From Morinoia aosen (lineage: Eukaryota > Arthropoda > Malacostraca > Amphipoda > Talitridae), in NCBI GenBank assembly GCA_030386875.1, contig CM059571.1:24360355-24424354 (forward strand): DNA of 64,000 nt. The letters run 5' to 3'. The notes under the pieces are model-generated. The model did no database searches and was not told the DNA's origin. It was given only the letters and a program-made list of their open reading frames with translations. The position numbers were made by a program, and so were the translations under genes. The first letter of the stretch is position 1; each line of letters begins with the position of its first letter. Below are positions 50,010-60,688 of this stretch, one piece after another.

Positions 50010-53000
50010 ACATTTCATTTTAAATTTAATTATTCTTCCTAATTTGTACGGTTCGGTGTTTAGCTGCTTAGAGGATTCGAAAGAAGGTAAGGAATGAATC
50101 TTCTCTAAGGGAGACACTTCCTTAATTAGTTTTACCCATTGTCTGACTTGAGTGAGCGTTTTGATAACCGTACGAACGCCGCCGCAGGGGCTCGTCTAGT
50201 GCATTGCAATTCTTTGTTGAGGCAGCTACCCCATGAAATTATTTTTTACCAGTGTAGGTAAAATATTCTCAGTGAAGAGCAAAAAAAAACAGAAGTGTAT
50301 TAAATTACCATATGTGACTGAAACAAATATTCAATGATTTTGAGTGAATAATATTCTTGAATGAGCTTCAAAGTTAATTTTAGAGGGTATTACCACAAAA
50401 TGGATGAGATTTTCAGAAGTGCTGCTTCCTGGCTCATAATTGCGTTTTCTCAATTCGTGCAAAAAACTTCTCAAGAGGAGCATTCAAAATGATTGGACTT
50501 CAATTTTATGAATACCACCTCTCACACAGGAAGAATTTGTAATTTTCTAGTTGTTATCGAATTATTTTCACTTAGCGTTTGGTCGTTTTCTGATGTTTTT
50601 TTTAACTTTTTCGCAAGCTTGTTATTACTCTGGTGTAAAAACTGCTGTATTATCTGCTTCCTTCAAGTCTTCAAAATTACAACTGAAGAAAAAACTTTCA
50701 AATGGTGAGACAGAACTGCATATTTTGAGGTAACTTGTTCTTCACATCGTCTTCATCACTGCTGCGTCCGAACACCAAGTGCTGCAGAGGTAAATAATAA
50801 TCCTTGGAGAAAATGACCGATTTTCTGTTCAGTTCATCAGAATCGTAGCTCGTGGGCACTAAAAGCTGATAACCTCAGGAATTCATCATTCAGAGGTAAT
50901 TACTGGTATTGGCTCATGTGAAAACCGTCTCAGTGCTAATCTATAATTATACTTATCAACACAACCTATTTTCAGGAAAAGATTGAGGGAACGCCACAAG
51001 GAAAAAATCCACATTGAACTGTACTTTGATGAACAAGTTTCTTTAATGAGGTCATCTTTTTCGAACTCAATCATATTTAAAGAAGCGTGCGAGATGAGTA
51101 TCGTCAGCGCTGCAGACTGCGAAGGGCGCGATGCTTGATCAATGTTGACAGCAGTGCTAGTTGTGCATGCTGCAGACAGCGGGCACCCGCGTGTGAGCAC
51201 GGCCGGCGCTGTCAGGTTACTTGTTAAGACGTCCGCAAACTGCTGCCTGGTAGAAATACTTACTTAGGCGATGTTTACTGCGGCGGCTGCACCATGTTTC
51301 TTTCGCTGGTGTGCAGTTCTGCTAACTCCCTAGCTTAATTGGACTCCTGGAGATAGTTGAGACTTTCTACGAACGCTGGTGGAATTCCTAAATCTAATGA
51401 AGTAAAGAAATGAGGATGTCGAATCTGTACGCAAACGCTTTCTCGATTTTTTTTAACAAATTATATGCTTTTATGAACACTTGGCTAACACAAGTTTTGC
51501 GAACAATTGTCAATATTGTCTCAATTTTTGCTTTTCTTTCTTGCTCAATTTCTGAAAACACAAGAAAACTCTAGATACGTAGTTGCATGGGTATTACAAT
51601 TGTGCAACATGAAGAAGTGGTCTGCGAGCTGATATATTCAGACGTTTGCGCGATGGTTCTATTGTACTCCCTCTCCAGAACTAAATTATACAGTAATTTA
51701 CGTCGTCGTAGCGATACAGCTGACAACGAAAGTTCTTCTACCGACTTGAGTTCCAAACCCACAATTTTCAGTCGGAAATACTTGAATTTGGACTTTTTCG
51801 AATGAAATATGAGCTCTAACAACCTGGCAGCGCCACGTAGGGTATAACGAAGAAAATTGTTTGAAAATCCGGTCCCTGCCTGTAGTTACGCCAGTAAGAC
51901 ACGACCGCAAGTAGCTCCACAGCAGAACTCGATCAGAGCTTCCATCATATAATTAGAGAATTTCAATTCACAATTGTCACAATTTCAAATTTTACAATCT
52001 TAATATTGTGTTTCTAAATATTTTGTAACATGGTAATGATGGTTTCATTTATAAGCTTACCATGCAGATGAAAAGTTACTACTAACATAAGGTGATTGTT
52101 TAAGCAAGTCCCTTTGTTTAGGTTCAGTTCAAGAACAACCACGAACATGACGTACACGACCTTAAACTCTCAGAAATTTTCAGGTCAACGCTTCGAAGTA
52201 GTCCGGATAAGTGAAGAGCGAACCTCGCTATTCTGTAAGTTATAACTTCAACAAAAAATTAAATGGCCTTTACCTTTGGTTGCCCGTAATTTGGAAATAA
52301 TGAAGCGAACGAATAGAATAAAAAAAATTTACATCCACAAATTTTGGTCCCTACATCTAGAAAGTTAACGAGTGCGATTAATACTGTGGATAATACGAGA
52401 CCTAAGAGATTTCAACCGGCGCCGTATCTAATGTTATCATACAACAGTAGGCAGAGGCAGGCGCCATATTTACACTAAGTGCACAGCTATGGGCAGTAGG
52501 TGAAGTTCGAAAAGATGTTAGTGCTAGGGATCTCAAAATCGCTCCGAGGTTGCACAGCTGACCGTCAAGAATATCGGGCAGGTCGACAAACAGCCGACAG
52601 GAGGACAATACCGTGGGTCACCCAGCGATGCGACGACTCCTCAGGGACGTGCACTTCAGGGCCGTGAGGAAACTGTCGGCGTCAACGAGGCTCTAGTTAG
52701 AAAGAATAATGCATGAACAGACAAAAATTGGTTTACTAATTCTTCATATGCTCAAGTGACAGGCTTCACAAAATATATAAGACATGGTGCACACTGCCCT
52801 AAATGAACAATTATTCATTACACACCTGCTAGTCACTGCCTTCGAGACGAACGTCCGCTAATTCTGAGGATTACGTTCTATGTGGAACTAAGTTTGGTCA
52901 TATCCAACTGATGAGAGTGGAAAATAAAATGAGGACTGGTTTTGAGCACACCCTTGCAGTGATCCCTTACCTGCTTCAACTCATGACAGCTGAATAGACA

Positions 53001-53178
53001 AGTTTTGATGTTGCAAAGAAGCCCTCATTTGTTTTCTGAACTACGTTATAACATTGTTGGAAGCGTTAAAGCTGGAAAAGACATCCTTCGTCTGTGCTGC
53101 GTGTAACATCGCGCTCTTTGGAGAGACAGTATAACTATACCCTGCGTCAGAAGTTCGGTATTTAATAAGTTTTGTCTT
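50010..53178. other. Intergenic stretch, nothing recognised
   Basis: AT-rich with a GC patch at 51080-51220. Chance ORFs only. Confidence 0.4.
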
Positions 53179-53205
53179 CTGTTCCAGTTTTTTTAACTGG
53201 AACAG
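53179..53205. repeat. Perfect 11-bp hairpin with T5 loop
   Basis: CTGTTCCAGTT (53179-53189), five T, then the exact complement (53195-53205). It lies about 200 bases from the C-terminal end of a Tc1-like remnant. No function is known. Confidence 0.85.
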
Positions 53206-53394
53206 TTTCGCAAGGTTGAAAAATTGGAAAAGTCTTGTCGTCTTGTAGGGTTAGGTGAAAGTATAAAGTACAAAGTATGCGATGAATATGGGCAAACATA
53301 ACTGGGAAACGGAAATGGAATATTTGAAGTACATGTAAAGTTTACAATTGAACAAAATATGTAACGAAAAAAGTAGTTGGATACTGGAAAAATA

Positions 53395-53860
53395 CGTGCA
53401 TTGTAAATTGCAGCACTTTCATTTGTAAAAGTAGCTCGAATGCTGTTCCCGCAAATTTTCATTGAATCCTGAAAAGATTTAATCGGAATCCTAGCCCATT
53501 CTTCTTTGGCATAAATCTGTGCATCATTGCGATTGGTCGATTGTCTTGCGTGTTAAATCTTCTTTGAATTTTTTAATCATATTTAAATCCGGTTGTTATC
53601 CGGTCACCACCAGCATTGCCCTATTGAAACACATATTCTGACCAAAGATCATGTTTCTCATCAGATGTTTTTGCAAATTACTTTACAAATTCAGGTGATA
53701 GTTTTATCAATAGGTCCCTCAATTATTTCAAATTGTCCTGTTCCATTAATTCACAGAAACTGCCTATGATTATGCTCGTAACATAATGTTTCTAAGTTTG
53801 GAAGGTGGTCTTCTGGGTGTAGACTCTCTCATCTATTTTCAAGCACAAGTGACATCGTTG
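53395..53860 (-). pseudogene. Decayed Tc1-like transposase, C-terminal part (second copy)
   Basis: On the minus strand the pieces are LHPEDHLPNLETL (near 53780-53826), INGTGQFEIIEGPIDKT (near 53700-53750), a PDLNMIKKFKEDLTRK segment in place of 'SPDLNPIENLW..LK' (near 53545-53600) and YAKEEWARIPIKSFQDSM (near 53465-53525). Order and spacing fit the last 150 or so residues of a Tc1 transposase. Several stops and frameshifts are present. The TACACCCAGAAGA string near 53813-53826 also occurs in the Tc1 remnant at 785-1290 (near 1246-1258), so both may belong to one family. Confidence 0.75.
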
Positions 53861-54810
53861 GCCAGAAAGACATCTTGCGTTTATGATGCGTAAAAACTTG
53901 CCCAAAAAATTATCATCTGCACCAAATTTGTTTGTCAACTTTTCTTCTGTTTTTTAATGGCGTTTGCACAACAATATATAGGGTATATAGGGACTGGCGA
54001 AGAGATCATAATCTGAGTTCTTACTGCAGAAGTTCATTACTAATTGTTCTCTCTCGCAGGCAAGTGTTCTGGCAGATTAATATCTGTCTAGGTTTATCGC
54101 TTGTTCAAAATGGATTAGGTTTAGTCTTGCGTGACAAGTATCATGAACTTCTAGCGAATTTTTTTTTGGACGTGCATTAAATCAGAAAAATTTCCGTAGT
54201 TCAAGATATCATCCATTCTTCACACTGCAAGTTACAGTGCTTGAATGTACAGTAATGTTCTTAGAAATATTCCGACAACTCATGCTCGCATTGTGAGCAG
54301 AAATAATACGATCTTCCACGTCTTTTAAGAATTTCCTTGACTTCGGTATCTTGTAGTGATTTAAAAACCGTTTATTTTAAAACAGGATTCTTGTAAAAGA
54401 CTAGCTCTGAAATTTTTAAACAACCGTGGGTCACATACCATTCAGTTTTTTACAGTTTCTAGGATATTTTACCCCAAAAAAATTCAGAAATAACATATTC
54501 AAAGCTTATTTTGAAAAGCGTCGAAGCATATTTTCACCATGTATTTTTCAAATTGTTTAAGAAGAATTTATTTAAAGAAAAATTATATTTTTGATGTTTA
54601 GTAATATGCATCAATGTAGATTTTTGCACTTTAGCTCAATTCCACTGATTTATTTCTTGAGAAACTACAATCAAGGGATTTTTTTGAACTATCTAAACAC
54701 TTGTCTCACCTCACTGGATGCCCCAAATGTACACTCACTGCCACCTAAATATTCGTGGTGTATGAGGCAGTGCAGCAGTGCAACCTTCCTGCCTCCAAGA
54801 TTTCGAGACA
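53861..54810. other. AT-rich stretch, probably eroded transposon and unique DNA
   Basis: This is upstream of the Tc1 remnant on its strand, but no N-terminal transposase motif was read. Confidence 0.35.
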
Positions 54811-54812
54811 TT

Positions 54813-55010
54813 GTGACAGCGGCCCAGCTAGTTGAGAGAGTTAACCCTTCGTTTGTCAAGGGTCGTTCGTTCGAGACCCTGTCTGCGAGCCATGGATGTC
54901 TTGTTGTTGGGAAAAGAAGAAGTTAGACGTAATTCCCAACTCGACCAGCATTTGCTCTAAAGTTTCCAACGTTAAACGAAAACGTGTAAAATGTGACGTT
55001 TAACAACTTT
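54813..55010 (+). mobile_element. tRNA-derived SINE-like unit
   Basis: CCAGCTAGTTGAGAG (54824-54838) is close to a pol III A box. A 5-bp anticodon-type stem CCCTT/AAGGG follows (54845-54862). GTTCGAGAC (54869-54877) fits the B box. The spacing is tRNA-like but the acceptor stem is not paired, so it is a SINE head or tRNA pseudogene. A downstream body contains an inverted GTTAAACG/CGTTTAAC (54971-55004). The 3' boundary is a guess. Confidence 0.5.
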
Positions 55011-58000
55011 ATGGGACTAACAGTTCCAACTTAACGATGGGGAATAGATTCACATGCTCTCTAATATAACCTTTAACTTCTGTTACTTTTGATTCTTGAG
55101 GTTGCACTTGTACTCGTATATAAGCAGCTAGCTGTTTGGAAAGGGTTTTTCCATTGCGTACGCTAATTGATCTTAGCTGAAATTGAAGACAACAAGAAAG
55201 TGTTTATTCGCTTCAGAATCAAAGATGTTGTTGAGAGATGACGTGTGAACCTTTATACCTGGACACTGTCTGGGATATTTGTTAATGATAGTAAAGTTGC
55301 AACAGTTCTTTTGATCCCCTAAACCCGATGAAAATTGGTCACTCACGAAATTACTCTCGTTGACGTATGTACAGCTTCTTTACCTCGATTAAGTGTCTAC
55401 CAGCTTATAAAACCCTGACATAGTTTGCTTATGTGAAACGTTTTTGCTTGAAAGGAGGCAAACAAATCTTAGTGGAGAAGTTTCTCCAATTTAAACACTT
55501 TATTTAGCTTAGCAGAACTCAAGCAACAGAGCGACGACTTAAAAGAAGATGAGTCAAAAAACGCCGTGATGCTCGGGGTCACTCTAAGCCATTGCGCTGG
55601 GAGAGCACGGATCTGGGGTGCAGCAACGGAGTTTTCAAAAAAATACGTCAGCAAGCTCACGGCAAAAAGTATTCTTTGTCAGACGTAGCAATTGAGTCGT
55701 TTTCTCTAATGATGAACCGCTATACGCATAAAAACTGGCACGACTATGTTTCTTTTAGCATCCCACTAAAACACAAGAGTCATCCTAGGAAACAGTCCGC
55801 CTTCATTCAGTATTCGGATTTACTTCTTCAGGCATGTTCTGCATGAACTGACTCAGAGTATATGTTCTCTTCTTGCGCATTAATAGCCTTTTTTTCGAAA
55901 TCGTAAATCTAAGTAGCTACAACTTAAAGCAGTCCAGTCCTAGAAGCGTCTTTGTGAAGATTCTCCAAAGCACCGGTGAAATTAGCGGCCATAATTCCTC
56001 AATACTGCCAGAAGAAAACACGAACTTCTCATGACCAGAACCTTTCTAACTGGAAGGAGTAGCTCCGGGTCACATTTGAAGAGAGTTTACGATGTGCATG
56101 GCACTCGGGCACGCTTCTCTGCCATATGATTATATCCGAACTAGACAGAAGCTTCTTGCCTCTGTGCACTAAGTATAACAGTAGCTTTAGCTCTAGGAGG
56201 AGAAAAGATTGATGAACAATTAGTTAGTGATGAGCTGTTCTTTTTCGCGATCATAGCTGAAGAATACACATCGATCTGTTACAGCTGTTTTTTGCTGTCT
56301 TGGAGATGATCCTCAGCTGGTTGATTATACTGACGCCAGTGATGAATGCAGTGATACTTTCCTTGGGGCTTTACTGGGGATAACTTCAAAAAAGAGGGAA
56401 TTTTTAGCAACCGTCTCCTCGGGCTGAGTCAAACGGCTCTTCGAAGTCACTTCTCAGGTTATGATCGACAAAAACAAGAAAGATGAGTCTCTTGGAATAC
56501 GAATAGCAGCAACCTGACCCGCTTTGCCTCCTGTATGCAGACGACGTGACTCGCGTCTCGTTTTCATTGCCCGCTTCGTCACGGTTGGTAAATTGGTCAG
56601 GCTACTGTACACGCTTCCAGTCAAAGCAAAGCTGGAAATTCTTTCGGTTTACTATACATGTATTTTGTAAATGTATTCGCTTCGATGTCATAAAAGATTA
56701 AAAAATATATTATTTCCCAAAGGTAACTAGTGTTTCGCAAATGGAATTCAAGTTCCTTTTTATTTATAAAAAACTCCCCGAACAAAAATTTCGGAAAATA
56801 TTTTACTACTTTTTTACAATTTCACTCTGAATGTTTGCAAGCCGTACAGTTTCACCTCTCCAATACAGTTGGTTTTCTTTTTAGAAACTTGATTTCAGCT
56901 TCTTGTAGATATTTACGTCTACAGAAACAAAAAAATCGATGTAGGGCTTTAAAGAAGTTCAACGTTACTGACATCAAACCAAAGCCACCCAGCTCGCTGG
57001 TGATGCAAAGCGTTGGTTTGTTTACAAAGAACAGCTGGACGGAACTTCACTTTATTAAACGCCATAAGAGCCCTTGTTCTGGTCTCATTGTAGGCATCCA
57101 AGAGACTCGCTGATCCATAACACTCACAGCTATAAGTGGTCGCTCTGAGAGCGCGCTTCTGCAATCGATCCTTCATAACAAATGAAGCGTGGGTCGACAC
57201 TTGCGCTAATGCGGCCGCCTTTGCACCGCATCAAAAACCGGACCAATGAAGTTTTCTACTCTAAAATGTTCTTAAGAGGTGCGCAAATTTCTGTGAAGTC
57301 TAATTCCAAAATTCAGTGATTGTTTGAAATATAATCTATTCGAGCAGCATTTATTAACTCATAGCTAATGATTTTTCTTTGAGATTACAATACGAATTTT
57401 TTATTAATTTACATTTCTATTAATTTGAAAAACTTTTGATTGATAGAAAATACAGCAAAGTACTTTTCTTGCCAATAAGAGCACACTCTCACGCAGCACT
57501 CTCATAAGTCCAAAATTTGTATTCAATTTCTTCTAAAGTTTGGAACTGCGAAGTTTAAGTCCATGCTGAATTTCAGAGCAGACCATGGCATGCTATTTTA
57601 AAATTACAATATACGTCTGACTGATCAATAAGAAATACCCCGTCCTCATTCGCTGTTTTTGTACCCTTTTCTGAATAAAAGTGTGCAAGGAGAATGGATA
57701 ATATCACTGAGTTCGTATTATCAATAAAAGAATTAAGGCTGTTACTCAAATTCGAGTTTGAATATTTTTGAAATACTCAGAATGGACAGATTTGTCTTTT
57801 CAAATGAATGACTACACATATCGCATTTTCAACACCGACGGGCTCACTTGCACAAGCCATTGTGCATAGAAGCTAGGTGGTGTGGAAGCCGCCACACCGA
57901 CTACTTCAGTTTGAAGGGAGCTGTACATACTGTATATGATTAAGATGACTTCCGCGAGTGTGTGTCATGATCTATGTGCGTCTGCGTTAAGATTTCATTC

Positions 58001-60446
58001 ACCTAAACTGGGATTTTAATTTTTATTTTTATGAGTTCAGAGGAGTCGTTCTCACGAAGTACGAAGTAAACGTGAATGTGAAATTTGTATCCAACAAGAT
58101 AAAATTGCGCTTTCGAATGTCTTCAAGCTATGAATCTTGAAATGTTTCATCTAGGGATGAAACATGCTCAAACGTGTCTAAATTCACACTATTTTTCTAA
58201 ATAAAGAACATAAGACAAAACAAATTAATGTATTTGTGATTGAATACCAAGCGTCATTAAAAATTAAAATAAAGGAAAAAAGAGAGTTATTAGCTTTTAA
58301 CTTTATGACGATATGTGGGCTCTCTGTGATTGTTAAGAGAGCAATTTAACATCCGTCGCTCAAGAAAACAAAGATCAGAACTGGTAAAACACAGGCCAGA
58401 AATATTAGTTGCATTGCTGATAAGCTGTTCACTTAATAAATTATTGCATTGTTGGTTTTAGGCAATTCATAAAGGAACAATAATTTTATACGCTGCTCGA
58501 CCCCAACTAGTGCGGTCTCTTCTTTTCTACCTTCATCATTCTGTACGCGGGTCTCTCCAGCGAATAGCTATAAAATAGAACAGAATATGTTAATAGAAAT
58601 GGGCTGAGCTACGCCTGATGCAGATGTACTCAGAGTGGCCTCCTCCTATAGCTCCCGCACCCCCCAGACTTGCTCCTAGACTTGTCAGCATAGCATCGTG
58701 ACGTCACACTACTTGGCATAAAAATAGCGCAAGTTTTAACGTAATCAAATGGAAGTAAATGAAATGCTCCGTACAATTTACATCGGAACTTTTGTGATTT
58801 TGTGAGTTAGCAAAAATTTAAGTGACAGCATTCAATTTTGAGCGTTTTTCTGTTTGTTTTTGTCAGTTGTGGGTTTTTCGGTGGAGTTGCCTGAGAGGAG
58901 TTCTCGGTGGTAAAACCATAATAATTACGAGGCAAATGGTTGTGACTGAATGAACGGATCCAACCTTTATCCTTTGTGAATGCTCATTGAAATTAATTTT
59001 CTGTGACTGCTGTTACCCGGTTTGTTATGGTGATGCTATCAAGAATTACCTAAAAAGACCTATGGACGTTATTATTTATTGTGGTAAGGTAGCACAGCTG
59101 ACAATTAAAGTTTGAAACCATTAGCGCCATATAGTGTGAGCTATTGAGGAGCTGGCGAGCCTAAGTTAATGTTACCAATAGTACTACGAAGTCAACATTG
59201 CAGAATTACAAAATTAACTTTAGTAGCATTGCCACTGCGGTAACTACATAGTCTCTGACCGAAGTTGTCGTTAACTCAGTTTATTTTATAACTATATATG
59301 AACTGTGGTAAACTTTTGTCCTAACTGACGATTTAGGACGATTTCAAGTTGCAAAGGATCAGATTGAAAAGGAAATTGACATGAAGAAGACCTGTCTTAC
59401 ATACATCGTACACACGGTGATAGAATGAACACCTTAATACGCTGCTATCGCTAGAAAATATGAGAGGACAATATTTCCTAAATTTACGCACATTGCTTAA
59501 TTTATTCGTCGAGCTAACGCATGACTGTAACAAGTTCGATTTCATTTATATTTTCTGTCGTATCTGAATTTTTGTACACTCATTTGACTGAAAAAAATAT
59601 CCCTTCATATCTCCACGAAAGTTTCAAAGCCTGGTCAGCGTCGTTTTATGTGAAATAAATTAAATTTCTCCCATCCGATTTATCAAAAAATGCACTAAAT
59701 CTTCGACCACGACCATGACGTCACAGTTCCCATGAGCAGGCCTGGAAATATAGGAGACACGCCCAGTCGGGCTGCTACTCCAGCCTCGCGCCACCAGACA
59801 CCAATCACGCACAGGCGTCAGAGCAGGAGGGGGAGATCATTAAATAGCACTCACATTTGCACATAATTATTTTGTGAGCAGCCACGAGCTCATTTGTTCT
59901 TAGACAATACTTCATGGTGGGAGAGCGTTTGCACGCATGCGGGTTGTTTTAAATAAATACTAAAGTTCATGCATTTAAATTTAAGGCTTACAGTTTTGGT
60001 CAGAAAAACGAGATGAGAAACTGAAGCAGTTAAAATCTACATATCATTAAACGCAAATTTCTGTTTGCTTCTAGAGTAGCATTAGAAAATGTGAAATGTA
60101 AAAGTAAAATTCCAAGTCGGCACACGCTAGTGTTGCCGTGGATGTACTTCTCTGTAAAACGTTCTTTGATTGAGCGTGAAAAAAGTTTAGCTGGAGGAAA
60201 GAGAAGTTCTTTGCGAAGATAAGCAAGAAAAGTAAAATGAATTGAAAAACTTGATGTCCTTCCTTAAACAGGGGAAAATAGTTCTCTTAAAAGCACACGA
60301 GTATTACCAGAAGGAGAGGATTTCGAGTTCACTCGCGATGATAAACTACCTGATACAAGTGAACTTTTGTACCGGTCCTCAAAAGTTCACTTTGACTCCT
60401 ATGGACCTTAAATTTTATTTGTTAAGGAAACATCCATGTTATTTGA
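55011..60446. other. Intergenic stretch, nothing firmly recognised
   Basis: Two perfect CRE palindromes (TGACGTCA) lie at 58699-58706 and 59716-59723, each about 12-30 bases upstream of an AT-rich TATA-like string. GC-richer patches are at 58620-58700 and 59700-59840. An isolated LLYADDV string (56528-56548, plus) is not supported by neighbouring RT motifs. Confidence 0.3.
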
Positions 60447-60453
60447 TATAAAA
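60447..60453 (+). promoter_or_regulatory. TATAAAA box upstream of the repeat ORF
   Basis: TATAAAA about 240 bases before the ATG at 60689. It would allow a start near 60478 and a leader of about 210 bases. Such strings are common in AT-rich DNA. Confidence 0.15.
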
Positions 60454-60688
60454 TAAACACACATTGAACAGGATTCGTAGATTGAAAAAATCTAATATGC
60501 AACACCATAGAAATGAAATGCAAAAGTTCATCCAGCGAGGGCTTTGCAAGAAACTCGTTCTGAAGCTTGATGAAACGGTTTCTTTCAATACGTGGTGCGA
60601 AAGTGCGGTAACAGTGTTTGAAAATTGAGGCGCACTAAATCTCTCAAGTAAAGTGTAGTCCGGGGTGAGGCAGACGTATGGTTGTGTC

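Noticed and set aside
54813-54890. Functional tRNA gene
   Set aside because: A and B boxes are present but the acceptor stem does not pair and the anticodon loop is eight bases; treated as SINE-like.
56528-56548. LLYADDV string resembling an RT catalytic motif (plus strand)
   Set aside because: A stop lies nine codons upstream and no other RT motif flanks it on either side; a single short match is expected by chance.
56949-57200. Minus ORF with RLQKRALRATTYS, reminiscent of LINE C-terminal 'LQKRALR'
   Set aside because: The rest of the ORF does not follow the LINE pattern (no HNTR or WN.LP motifs), unlike the clear case at 3118-3501.
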